Shown piece after piece: positions 16,292-24,600 of a DNA stretch of 64,000 nt. Numbering within the stretch: position 1 is the stretch's first letter; the number at the start of each line of letters is the position of its first letter. Under the pieces are notes generated by a model that ran no database searches, was not told the DNA's origin, and saw nothing but the letters and a program-made list of their open reading frames with translations. The stretch covers positions 124,001 through 188,000 of the forward strand of contig NZ_JBFAPP010000010.1 in assembly GCF_040676775.1 (NCBI RefSeq), written 5' to 3'. The translations under genes and the position numbers were made by a program. This DNA is from Micromonospora_G sp040676775. Lineage in GTDB: Bacteria; Actinomycetota; Actinomycetes; Mycobacteriales; Micromonosporaceae.

Positions 16292-16951
16292 TCACGGCAC
16301 CAGGTGGATGCAGATCCTCCTCGCGGCGACCGCCGCGTCCTCGAGTACGGCCAGGCGTGGTTCCGGCGACTCGATCAGCCGCGGATGGCGCAGTGGCACC
16401 AGCGGCGACAACCGCCGGTCCGCCAGCACCACGTCGATCATCGACCGGTCCCCGCCGCAGACCAGGGCCCGGAAGGCGTCGTCGGGATCGGCGGATACAC
16501 CCGGCGCGTGGGGCAGCAGGACCCGGGCGGTGATGTCCGCGGCCCGCTGGGCGGCGGCCTGGGCCTGGTTCTCGCGACGTCGAGCGTAGCGGTGCTGCGA
16601 CGTACCGCCGGCCGCGGTGCGACCCTGCACGTAGAAGCGCTCGACCTTGGAGACGGTCACGCTCGTACCGTCCACGACGCCGGTGGCGACCGCGCCCTTG
16701 CGTACCAGCAGCAGCGCGATGCGGGGTGGTCGGATCAGACTGGCAAGCAGCGTGTCGACGTCCCGCACGTCGGCGAGCCCCGGCGGCGGTGACAGGGTGG
16801 CGGTGTCGCCGTTGTTCACCCCGGTCAGCACGAGCCCCTGCTCGGTGGCACCGTCGTGCCGGCCGTAGAAGCCGTCGAGCCAGCCCCGGATCCGCTCCGG
16901 TGAGATCTCCACCCAACGCCCACCACCGGCGGCGGGCCGCGCCTTCGTCAC
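16292..16951 (-). CDS. acVLRF1 family peptidyl-tRNA hydrolase
   Basis: A 219-residue actinobacterial Vms1/eRF1-like release factor. It starts at GTG 16951 with GGAGG four bases upstream. The diagnostic stretch is RFYVQGRTAAGGTSQHRYAR followed by RRENQAQAAAQRAAD; the Gln in the GGTSQ loop corresponds to the catalytic glutamine of eRF1 GGQ-like loops. The family is thought to free nascent chains from peptidyl-tRNA on stalled or split ribosomes. VLADRRLSPLVPLRHPRLIE and DPRLAVLEDA-like ends are also typical. It is cytoplasmic and of full family length. Confidence 0.9.
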   Translation of the reverse strand: MTKARPAAGGGRWVEISPERIRGWLDGFYGRHDGATEQGLVLTGVNNGDTATLSPPPGLADVRDVDTLLASLIRPPRIALLLVRKGAVATGVVDGTSVTVSKVERFYVQGRTAAGGTSQHRYARRRENQAQAAAQRAADITARVLLPHAPGVSADPDDAFRALVCGGDRSMIDVVLADRRLSPLVPLRHPRLIESPEPRLAVLEDAAVAARRICIHLVP

Positions 16952-17235
16952 CCGACCTCCAGCCTGATCAGGGCGTGGCTGCCTGCTGAGCCATCACCTT
17001 CCAGGGTGAAGTCTCGCAAACCACGGGCCCGTGCGCGGGCGACCCGAGTGGCCCGGCGCCCGGATCGCCTGGCCGCGACCTTTCCCGTTCCCGTCGCGGG
17101 GCCCACCACGGCACGGCCACCCGCCGATCAACGCCGGTGGATGCAGCACCGATACGCCACCGATGCGGCCCTTCCATACCGTCCCTGGCAACGGATCCAC
17201 TCATCCAGGTCCTGCCTGGGGAACGGGAGCTAACA

Positions 17236-17676
17236 GTGACATCCATCCGCCGACGGCGGGCTGTCCAGGGCCTGCTGACAAGTGCCGCGGTCGTCGCGGC
17301 GACGCTCGTCGCCCTACCCCAGCCGGCCCACGCCACCATCGATCCGAACTGCAGCGACCGCAACGGCGGGCCGGTGCAGCTCTGGTGGGCCCAGGACCAC
17401 ACCGGCGCGACCATCTGTCTGCGGAACTCCATCTACAACATGGCCAACCCGGCGACCTACTTCCCCAACAACGGCACCGGCGCCGGCCAGAGGGTCTGGG
17501 ACAACTCGGCGTCGGCGGCGAACCACGACACCCACTGGATCGCGATCCTCTGGTCCGATCCCGGTTACAGCGGCAGCCGGGTCGACCTGAACGTCGCCGG
17601 CGAGTACGGCTCGTGGGCCTGGAACCTCGGCAGCGTGACCAACAAGAACAGCTCGCTGAGCTGGACCGCCCCGTAG
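17236..17676 (+). CDS. secreted peptidase-inhibitor I36-like protein
   Basis: A 146-residue exported protein from GTG 17236, with GGGAG six bases upstream. The signal peptide (RRRRAVQGLLTSAAVVAATL, cleavage after AHA) is followed by a domain of about 110 residues with paired beta motifs: GATICLRNSIYNMANPATYF and SDPGYSGSRVDLNVAGEYG, and two cysteines. This is the I36/beta-gamma-crystallin-like pattern of Streptomyces metalloproteinase inhibitors. Inhibitory activity is inferred from the family. It is the first gene of a closely spaced plus-strand set up to 21845. Confidence 0.75.
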   Translation: MTSIRRRRAVQGLLTSAAVVAATLVALPQPAHATIDPNCSDRNGGPVQLWWAQDHTGATICLRNSIYNMANPATYFPNNGTGAGQRVWDNSASAANHDTHWIAILWSDPGYSGSRVDLNVAGEYGSWAWNLGSVTNKNSSLSWTAP

Positions 17677-17729
17677 CCCACCCGGCCCCGGCCACCGCCG
17701 GCACGGGTACGTCCACCTAGGAGACAGCA

Positions 17730-18707
17730 ATGCGGGTACGTCGATGGGCGGTCGGTTGTGCCGCCATTCTGGTGCTGGGCAGCCTCAGCACGGCGTGTTC
17801 ATCGGGGGACGGCGACCATCGGGAGAAGACCCCGGCCATCCGGGGCTCGCTGGGCGCCGTCAGCCCTCCGCCCATCGGCGTCATCCCCCGCACCGACCGG
17901 GTCGACGAACTGGTGCTGCCGGTTGCGGCGTACCAGCTCACGTCGGACCAGCGGGAACTGCTCGGCGCAGCCCGGCTGGTGCTGACCAACGACTGTCTGC
18001 GTCGCTTCGCGGTTGCCGAGCGGCGCCCGGCCGGTGGTGGAGCGGGCCTGGGCCGGATGACCCGCCGGTACGGGGTGACCGACGCCGCCACCGCCGCCCG
18101 TTGGGGTTACCACCTCGCCCCCGACCAGGGAAGTACGGAGCACGGGCCGAGCGGCCCGGAACCCTCGGCGGTGGAGAACCTGGTGCTGACCGGGAACGAG
18201 TCCGGCCGGCACGCCCCTCCCGGTGAGACCGGTGCCACCGGCCGAACCCACCGCGGGCAGCCGATCCCGGCGGGTGGCTGCGCCGGTCAGGCCCAGCGTG
18301 AGCTCGGACTGGCCGACCGCGACGCACTGGGCGAGTCGCTGACCACCTCGATCGACCTCGCGGCGTTCGACCGGTCGAAGACCGACCCGCGGCTGACCGC
18401 CGTGTTCGCGGACTGGTCTACCTGCATGAGGGCCGAGGGCCTCAGCTTCCCGGATCCCCTCGCCCCGCTGGGGGCGATGGACCTCCGTACGGCGGCACCG
18501 GAGCCGGCGGAGCTTCGGACCGCCGTCACGGATGTCGCCTGCAAGCGCCAGACCAACGTCGTGGGCACGTGGTTCGGCGTCGAGAGCGCGTACCAGGACT
18601 TGATGATCCACCAGCACCGCGACGAGCTGACCGCGATCCGCAACAGGATCGACTCCGTGCTCGCCACCGCATCCGGGGTGGTGGGGGCTCCGACCGGGGG
18701 CAGCTAG
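17730..18707 (+). CDS. putative lipoprotein of unknown function
   Basis: A 325-residue protein with a lipoprotein signal (RRWAVGCAAILVLGSLSTAC, lipobox LSTAC) after an AGGAG box. The mature part is mostly helical with few cysteines (near NDCLRRF, GGCAGQ, STCMRAEG and VACKRQ) and contains a WSTCMRAEGLSFPDP segment that recurs in actinobacterial lipoproteins of unknown role. It starts 53 bp after the I36-like gene and ends 26 bp before the PG-binding gene, so it is probably co-transcribed. It is anchored on the outer face of the cytoplasmic membrane. Confidence 0.8.
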   Translation: MRVRRWAVGCAAILVLGSLSTACSSGDGDHREKTPAIRGSLGAVSPPPIGVIPRTDRVDELVLPVAAYQLTSDQRELLGAARLVLTNDCLRRFAVAERRPAGGGAGLGRMTRRYGVTDAATAARWGYHLAPDQGSTEHGPSGPEPSAVENLVLTGNESGRHAPPGETGATGRTHRGQPIPAGGCAGQAQRELGLADRDALGESLTTSIDLAAFDRSKTDPRLTAVFADWSTCMRAEGLSFPDPLAPLGAMDLRTAAPEPAELRTAVTDVACKRQTNVVGTWFGVESAYQDLMIHQHRDELTAIRNRIDSVLATASGVVGAPTGGS

Positions 18708-18733
18708 CCAACGACCAACAGGGGGATACGGCC

Positions 18734-21097
18734 TTGGACCAGAAAGTCCTGGAAGCCCAGCAGTGGGTGAACGCCACCTACGGCGGTGTGGCGGGCTTCG
18801 AAACCGTGACCGAGAACGGCAAGACCGGTTGGGCGACGATGTACGCCCTCACCCGCGCACTCCAGCACGAACTCGGCATCACCGCCCTCTCGGACAGCTT
18901 CGGCCCGACCACACTGGGGCTGTTGGCGGCACGGGGCGGGGTCAAGCTCACCGAGTCGAACCAGAACATCATCCGGATCATCCAGTGCGCCTGCTACTGC
19001 AAGGGATACGAACCCGGCGGCATCTCCGGCGTCTTCACCCTGGACACCCAGTTCGCCGTCACCGGACTCATGATCAATGCCGGCCTGGGTGACCGGCTCG
19101 GCGGAGTGGTGCAGCCCAAGGTGGTGAAGGCACTGCTGACCATGGACGCGTACGTGGTGCTGGCCGGCGGCACGGAATCCGTACGCGAGATCCAGCAGTG
19201 GATGAACGGCCGCTACTTCAGCCGGGCGAACTTCTTCGTCATCCCCTGCGACGGCATCTTCTCCCGGGCCGTTCAACAGGCCCTCTACCTGGCGATCCAG
19301 TACGAACTGGGGATGAGCGACGAGCAGGCCACCGGCGTCTTCGGGCCGGGAACCCAGGCCGGGCTGCGGGCGCACCAGCTCACCGAGGGCAACACCGGCA
19401 TCTTCGTGAGCATCTTCAGCGCCAGCATGGTCTTCAACCGGGTACGACTGGAGGAGGACCAGAGCACCTACAGCACCTTCACCGACCACTACGACGCCGC
19501 GCTCACCACCGCCGTAGGCGACTTCCAGAGGTTCTCCGCGCTGCCGGTCAACGGCCAGGCCGACTTCGCCACCTGGTGCCAACTCCTGGTCTCGCACGGC
19601 GACCAGAGTCGCCCGGGCACGGCGGTGGACTGCATCACCACCATCACCCCCGAGCGTGCGCAGGCACTCAGGGCCGCCCGCTACGAGATCGTCGGTCGCT
19701 ACCTGGACGAGCAGCCCTGGGGGACGTTGAACAAACGGATCCAGCCCGGCGAACTCGCCACCATCTTCCAGAACGGCCTGCGAGTCTTCCCGATCTCCCA
19801 GTACTACGGCGAGGAACTCTCGTACTTCACCTATTCACAGGGTTATCAGGATGCCCTCGGCGCGCACGCCGCGGCGGTCGGCTACGGCTTCAACGCCGGT
19901 ACGGTGATCTACTTCGCGGTCGACTACGACGCCACCCAGGAGGACATCGACTCGAACATCGTGCCCTACTTCTACGGCGTCGTCGCGGGGCTGGCCGGGC
20001 AGGGCAAGCGGTACGTCCACGGCGTGTACGCCTCGCGCAACGTCTGCCAACAGGTCACCCTGCGGACCTACGCCCGCTGGTCGTTCGTCTCCGGCATGTC
20101 GGCCGGGTACTCGGGCAACATGGGCTTCCCGCTGCCGGAGAACTGGGCCTTCAACCAGATCCAGACCCTGTGGGTCGGTTCCGGCAGTGGCTCGATCAAC
20201 GTGGACAAGAACGTGCACCGACCCAAATCGGACCTGGGTGTCTCCTCGGTCAACGACCCCAGCGCCCCGTTCGGCGACTTCGTCACGTACGTCGAACGGC
20301 TCTTCCAGATAGCGGTCATGTACGGCGGCAACGTCAACCCCAGCCAGCGGGTGTTGGAGTTCCTGCGCCACAAGGACTACGGGGACGCGCTGTGGGCGGG
20401 CCTGATCGGCGATGTCGACCGGGCATTCATCGCGCACGTCCTCGACATCCGCGTGCCGGTGGTCGAGCGGTTCCGCGATCCCTTCTACGGGGTCGACGTG
20501 ATGGTGTCCCACCTCGCCGCCTCCTGCAACGGGGTCTACCTCCAGGGCCGACCGCCCGGCACCACCACCAACCGCGGTGATGTCGCCGGCTGGGCCGGGG
20601 ACTGGATGACCTTCTACGGCGAGTGGCGGCGGGACAGCCACAGCTACTCGTCCGGCTACACGTACTGCATGGAGCGGCTGGCCAAGGTCGACGGCGTCGG
20701 GACCTTCAAGCTGCGTGACCTGATCGAGGACTCCGATGCGTACAACATCGGGATGAGCGTCCGCGGCGGCACCAACATCGTGGCGGCGGTCCACGCCAAC
20801 TACTGGGGGGAGGGCTACCTCTCCCGCTTCAAGCGGTTCTACGAGGGACGTTTCGGCTCGGCGCAGGACGCCAAGGAGATCGCGCGGCAGATCCTCACGT
20901 TCGACGACGACCTCGTCGTCTCCGCGGGTCGGGCCTACCTGATCCAGAGCACCGGCGGAATCCCGACGCTCATGCCGCATCTGCTGCCCGACGACAAGCT
21001 CGACGAGTTCTGCCAGGGCTTCTCCGACATGCTCCTGGCCAACGTCGGCCTGGAGGACGCACGGGTCGCGGCGTTGCGCGCACAGGGCGGGCACTGA
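18734..21097 (+). CDS. peptidoglycan-binding-like and DUF1906 (Rv2525c-like glycoside hydrolase) protein
   Basis: A 787-residue protein starting at TTG 18734, with GGGGGA seven bases upstream. Residues about 1-290 hold repeats of peptidoglycan-binding type (TRALQHELGITALSDSFGPT and LAIQYELGMSDEQATGVFGP). About 300-500 is the DUF1906/Rv2525c-like TIM-barrel domain (RAARYEIVGRYL, FPISQYYGEE, GTVIYFAVDYDAT, YVHGVYASRNVC, FNQIQTLWV). The last 280 residues are an unassigned domain. No signal peptide or Tat motif is visible, which is odd for a wall-acting protein. It probably acts on cell-wall glycan, but catalysis by DUF1906 is unproven. Confidence 0.8.
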   Translation: MDQKVLEAQQWVNATYGGVAGFETVTENGKTGWATMYALTRALQHELGITALSDSFGPTTLGLLAARGGVKLTESNQNIIRIIQCACYCKGYEPGGISGVFTLDTQFAVTGLMINAGLGDRLGGVVQPKVVKALLTMDAYVVLAGGTESVREIQQWMNGRYFSRANFFVIPCDGIFSRAVQQALYLAIQYELGMSDEQATGVFGPGTQAGLRAHQLTEGNTGIFVSIFSASMVFNRVRLEEDQSTYSTFTDHYDAALTTAVGDFQRFSALPVNGQADFATWCQLLVSHGDQSRPGTAVDCITTITPERAQALRAARYEIVGRYLDEQPWGTLNKRIQPGELATIFQNGLRVFPISQYYGEELSYFTYSQGYQDALGAHAAAVGYGFNAGTVIYFAVDYDATQEDIDSNIVPYFYGVVAGLAGQGKRYVHGVYASRNVCQQVTLRTYARWSFVSGMSAGYSGNMGFPLPENWAFNQIQTLWVGSGSGSINVDKNVHRPKSDLGVSSVNDPSAPFGDFVTYVERLFQIAVMYGGNVNPSQRVLEFLRHKDYGDALWAGLIGDVDRAFIAHVLDIRVPVVERFRDPFYGVDVMVSHLAASCNGVYLQGRPPGTTTNRGDVAGWAGDWMTFYGEWRRDSHSYSSGYTYCMERLAKVDGVGTFKLRDLIEDSDAYNIGMSVRGGTNIVAAVHANYWGEGYLSRFKRFYEGRFGSAQDAKEIARQILTFDDDLVVSAGRAYLIQSTGGIPTLMPHLLPDDKLDEFCQGFSDMLLANVGLEDARVAALRAQGGH

Positions 21098-21158
21098 GGC
21101 GTGCGGGACCGACAACAGCCGTTACCGATGTGGCGAGTACGAGAGCAGAGGCAGACCC

Positions 21159-21845
21159 TTGAGTGAGAGCATGCGACTGTCCCGCCGGCAGGTACTGACA
21201 ACCATCGGAGTCGTGTCCGGGGCCGCCGCCGTCGCGGCCGGCGGCTTCCCGACCCCGTCCCGGGCGGCGCCGAGCCCTGGTGGATGGACCCGGAGCACCA
21301 CCCAGAACGGATTTCCCGTCATCGACCCGACGAAGGTCGACAGCTACCCGGTGGAGGGCAGCGGCGCCGTCGTGGCGCTGCTGCCCGGCACCGTGGCGAC
21401 CGTCCTGCTGCACGTCGCGCGCCGCTTCAGCTACGAGATCGATCCGCTCGGCCGGGGCGATGTGCACGGCCACCGCACCGGGCGGTACGTCAAGGCGCCG
21501 TTCGAGTCGAACCAACTCTCCGGCACCGCGATCGTCATCCGGGCGGGCCGGTATCCGATCGGTTCGGCCGGCAACCTCTTCGCCGCGCAACTGCTCGTGG
21601 TCCGCGACATCCTGGCGGAGTGCGAGGGCGTGGTGCGCTGGGGAGGTGACGACCCGTACCAGCCCAAGGAGGGGCATTTCCAGATCGACGTCGCCCCCGG
21701 CGACCCGGCGCTGAAGCGGGTCGCGGCGAAGATCGGGGGTTGGCGGGACAGGCCCGGCATGGGCGCCGGGTCACCGGTCGACCTCGCTCAGCCGGGACGT
21801 CGGTCCGCGGCGCGAGCGCTGGAGCGCCGCCAGCGGCCGGCCTGA
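21159..21845 (+). CDS. Tat-exported M15-like protein with altered zinc site
   Basis: A 228-residue protein starting at TTG 21159 (AGAGG seven bases upstream); ATG 21171 is an alternative. The Tat signal is LSRRQVLTTIGVVSG. The mature part has the frame of M15 D-Ala-D-Ala or L-Ala-D-Glu peptidases: HRTGRYVKAPFESNQLSGTA near 105-124 and VVRWGGDDPYQPKEGHFQID near 158-177. In active members the first motif is SxHxxGxAxD; here the His is Gln119 and the Asp is Val126, so two zinc ligands appear lost while His173 remains. It may bind rather than cut peptidoglycan. Last gene of the set. Confidence 0.7.
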   Translation: MSESMRLSRRQVLTTIGVVSGAAAVAAGGFPTPSRAAPSPGGWTRSTTQNGFPVIDPTKVDSYPVEGSGAVVALLPGTVATVLLHVARRFSYEIDPLGRGDVHGHRTGRYVKAPFESNQLSGTAIVIRAGRYPIGSAGNLFAAQLLVVRDILAECEGVVRWGGDDPYQPKEGHFQIDVAPGDPALKRVAAKIGGWRDRPGMGAGSPVDLAQPGRRSAARALERRQRPA

Positions 21846-21859
21846 CCACCGGGCCACGA

Positions 21860-21908
21860 CCGTGACGGGTACGGGTGCCCGCTCGTCCGGCGCCCGTACC
21901 CGTCACGG
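21860..21908. terminator. strong bidirectional terminator
   Basis: CCGTGACGGGTACGGG (21860-21875) pairs perfectly over 16 bp with 21893-21908; the loop is 17 bases. It separates the convergent M15-like and FHA-HTH genes. Confidence 0.85.
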
Positions 21909-21919
21909 ACCGGCTCGGG

Positions 21920-22534
21920 TCAGGCCGACGGGCCGGAGTTGTCGACGGGTGGCGCACTGAAGACCCCGCGCCGTACCGCCTCGCTGGCGAGCGCGAAGCG
22001 TCGCCGTTCCGAGTTGGCGACCAGGTCGAACTTGTCGTACAGGTTCGTCAGGTGCTTCTTCACGGCACTGTCGGTCAGTCCGAGTTGCGCGGCGAGCTGC
22101 CGGACCGACGGCGGCTCGGGGAACGCCGTACCGCCCTCGGTGAACGGCCGGCAGAGCAGGTCGAGTACGTCCCGCTCCCGCCTGGTCAGCGGCGGCGGCG
22201 CCGGAGGTGGGGTGGTGGTCACCGTCCGGGTCGTCGGGTGTTCCGCCGGGGCCCGGAAGAGCAGCCGGGCGGGTCCGATCTCGACCCGGTCGCCGTCGTG
22301 CAGGATCTGGCTGCGCCGCAGCGGGCTGCCGTTGACCGTGGTCCCGTTGGTGCTGCCGAGGTCCCGGATCGCCCACCCGGACGGGTAACGCTCGACGACC
22401 GCGTGCAGCCGCGACACCTTCTTGCTGTCGATCGCCAGTTCGTTGGTAGGTGCCCGCCCGATGGTCAGCAGTTCGGCCGAGAGCGGCACCAGCCGTACGG
22501 CGCCGGCCTGGTGCACCTCGAAGTAACCGTCCAT
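21920..22534 (-). CDS. FHA domain protein with LuxR-like HTH
   Basis: A 204-residue protein from ATG 22534. Residues about 18-95 are a forkhead-associated domain with all signature residues (LTIGRAPTNELAIDSKKVSR, LHAVVERYPSGW, IRDLGSTNGTTVNG), which binds phosphothreonine peptides. After a TTTPPPAPPP linker, residues 115-185 form a LuxR/GerE-like HTH (LTRRERDVLDLLCRPF, SVRQLAAQLGLTDSAVKKHL). It lies 17 bp downstream of the Ser/Thr kinase gene and is surely co-transcribed. It is a natural output protein: kinase phosphorylation could change its partners or its DNA binding. Confidence 0.9.
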   Translation of the reverse strand: MDGYFEVHQAGAVRLVPLSAELLTIGRAPTNELAIDSKKVSRLHAVVERYPSGWAIRDLGSTNGTTVNGSPLRRSQILHDGDRVEIGPARLLFRAPAEHPTTRTVTTTPPPAPPPLTRRERDVLDLLCRPFTEGGTAFPEPPSVRQLAAQLGLTDSAVKKHLTNLYDKFDLVANSERRRFALASEAVRRGVFSAPPVDNSGPSA

Positions 22535-22551
22535 CCGAAGTCCCCGCCGAC

Positions 22552-24360
22552 CTAGGTGCAGTGGTCGGGGGTGGTGGCGGTCATCTGGCTGGTCAGACCG
22601 GTGCCGACCAGCGTTGCCGTGGCCGTGGTGCAACCGCCCGGCACGTGTACGGGCTCCGTCCACAGTTCGAGCGGCTGACCGACGGCCCTGGCCCGCTGCA
22701 CCGGCCGGTCGCCGACGGCGAGGTCGACCGACCATGTGCCGGCCGGACCGGCGTTGTCCCGGTACTGCTTCCAGATCCAGACGTACGCCATCACCGCGCG
22801 GCAGCTCGGCGACCAGTACTGCTTGACCGAGATCGCCTTGAGTCCACCGGCGTAGCCGTAGGCCGACTGCCCGACCTGGTACGCGTCCGCGTAGCAGGGA
22901 CCCGGCGGGGCGTTGTCCCTGCTGGCGTACCTGTTCAGGCCCGTGCCGGCGACCACCACCGTACGGACGTCGCCCGGCCCGGCTAACCCCAGTTCCAGCG
23001 TCGCGCGCCGGGTGCCGGTGGCTCGGGGCGTGAAGGCGACCCGTACGTCGCATCTGCTGTCGGGCTGGAGCGTGCGCCCGGTGCAGCGGTCGGCGGCGAT
23101 CCGGAAGTCGGCGCCGCCCGCACCGTCGAGCGCCACCCGGTTCACCCGCACGATCCGGGATCCGCCGTTGCGCAGTGTGATCGGGCGCTCCTGTGCCTCG
23201 GCACCGAGCTCCTGATCGCCGAAGTCGACGCTGGACACCAGGTCGACCGGTGCCGGTGCCGGCACGAACTGGGAGCCACCGCAGGCGAGTGTCGCGGCGA
23301 CGAGCAGCGCGGTGCCGATCACCCGGCTTGCCGTACGCCGCGGCGGTGCCAGGTGCTGCGTGGTCGCCGACAGGTGCAGCGCCGCCCGCATCCGCGCGGA
23401 GAGCGACATGCCGGACCGGGTGGGCGTGACCGCCGTCGGCGCCTCGTCGATCCAACCCTCGGCATCGGCGCCGCCCAGGACCAGCTCGGTGACCGGCTGA
23501 CCGGACACCTCCTGTGCCCGTTGCAGGTCGTGGGCGAACTGCGCCGCGGAAGGTTGCCGCGCCGCGGGGTCCTTTGCCATCGCGCGTTCGAGTGCCGCAC
23601 AGACCGCCTCCGGCACCCCGTACGGGCGCAGGTCCGGCACCGGGTCGGTGGCGATGCGTTCGAACACCCGCGCGATCGGTTCGGTGGCCGTCGGCGCGAA
23701 CGCGGCCGTGCCGTTGAGCCAGGTGAAGACGGTGGACGCGAGCGCGTAGACGTCCGAGGCGACCGAGGCCGGCTCGCCACGGAGGATCTCCGGCGCCGCG
23801 TGCAGCACACTCGCCGTCACCCGTTGCGTCCGGCCGACGATCTGCCCGAGTGGGCGGGCCAGGCCGAAGTCGGCGAGTTTCAGCTCGCCGTACCGGGAGA
23901 CGAGGATGTTCTCCGGTTTGACGTCGCGGTGCAGGACCCCGGCCCGGTGCGCGGTCTCCAGCGCCCCGGCCACGGTGACGCCTCCGGCCACCGCGTCGTG
24001 CCACGGCCCCCGGCCGCTACCGGCGTCGGCGTGGATGCGGTCGACGAGCGAGCCGCCTTCCTCGTACGCCATGAGGATGTACGGGTTGCCCGGCCTCGTG
24101 TGCCCCGCCTGGTGCACGGTGACGATGTTGGGGTGGCCGGACAGCCGGCCCATTGCCTTCAGCTCACGCTCGAACCGGATCCGCGAGGACTCGTCGAGGC
24201 GGTCGGCGGCGAGCACCTTCACCGCGACCGTACGGGAGAAAGCCGGCTGCCACGCGCGGTAGACGACACCGAAGCCGCCCCGGCCGATCTCGACCGCATG
24301 CTCGCAGCCGGGTACGCCGACGTCCAGGCCCACAACCGTTCGGGACTCCTGGCGGCTCAC
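22552..24360 (-). CDS. transmembrane Ser/Thr protein kinase with two-part ectodomain
   Basis: A 602-residue receptor-like kinase. The catalytic domain is intact: glycine loop GRGGFGVV (26-33), Lys48, HRDVKPEN (144-151), DFG (164-166) and APE (189-191). A short hydrophobic helix (about 346-361) is followed by an outer part: an ASH/choice-of-anchor-D-like beta domain (about 374-474), then a four-cysteine domain (486-602; Cys489, 520, 577, 601). This last domain contains GGLKAISVKQYWSPSC and YVWIWKQYR and matches the secreted protein encoded divergently at 24601. It shares an operon with the FHA-HTH gene. Confidence 0.95.
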   Translation of the reverse strand: MSRQESRTVVGLDVGVPGCEHAVEIGRGGFGVVYRAWQPAFSRTVAVKVLAADRLDESSRIRFERELKAMGRLSGHPNIVTVHQAGHTRPGNPYILMAYEEGGSLVDRIHADAGSGRGPWHDAVAGGVTVAGALETAHRAGVLHRDVKPENILVSRYGELKLADFGLARPLGQIVGRTQRVTASVLHAAPEILRGEPASVASDVYALASTVFTWLNGTAAFAPTATEPIARVFERIATDPVPDLRPYGVPEAVCAALERAMAKDPAARQPSAAQFAHDLQRAQEVSGQPVTELVLGGADAEGWIDEAPTAVTPTRSGMSLSARMRAALHLSATTQHLAPPRRTASRVIGTALLVAATLACGGSQFVPAPAPVDLVSSVDFGDQELGAEAQERPITLRNGGSRIVRVNRVALDGAGGADFRIAADRCTGRTLQPDSRCDVRVAFTPRATGTRRATLELGLAGPGDVRTVVVAGTGLNRYASRDNAPPGPCYADAYQVGQSAYGYAGGLKAISVKQYWSPSCRAVMAYVWIWKQYRDNAGPAGTWSVDLAVGDRPVQRARAVGQPLELWTEPVHVPGGCTTATATLVGTGLTSQMTATTPDHCT

Positions 24361-24600
24361 AGATGTTCACTCCCCCGACATCGACCCGACCTTATGGGCC
24401 TTGATGGACGATCCTACCGAGCACGTCGGACGGTACGCCGTAAGGATGCGACGATCGGGGAGTTTTCCGGCAGCTCGGGCACCACCGGCACCGCTGACCC
24501 GGCGATGTACGGCTGCCCGTGTCGCGGTCGAGGGGACGGAAAGGTGGCCAGTTCGCCACCTACCCGCGCTGTTCGCCGCCTGGTTTCGTGGAGCACGGCT

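Noticed and set aside
23353..24600. Long in-frame extension upstream of the secreted four-cysteine protein
   Set aside because: It runs antisense through the kinase gene; the GGAG box and signal peptide place the start at 24601.
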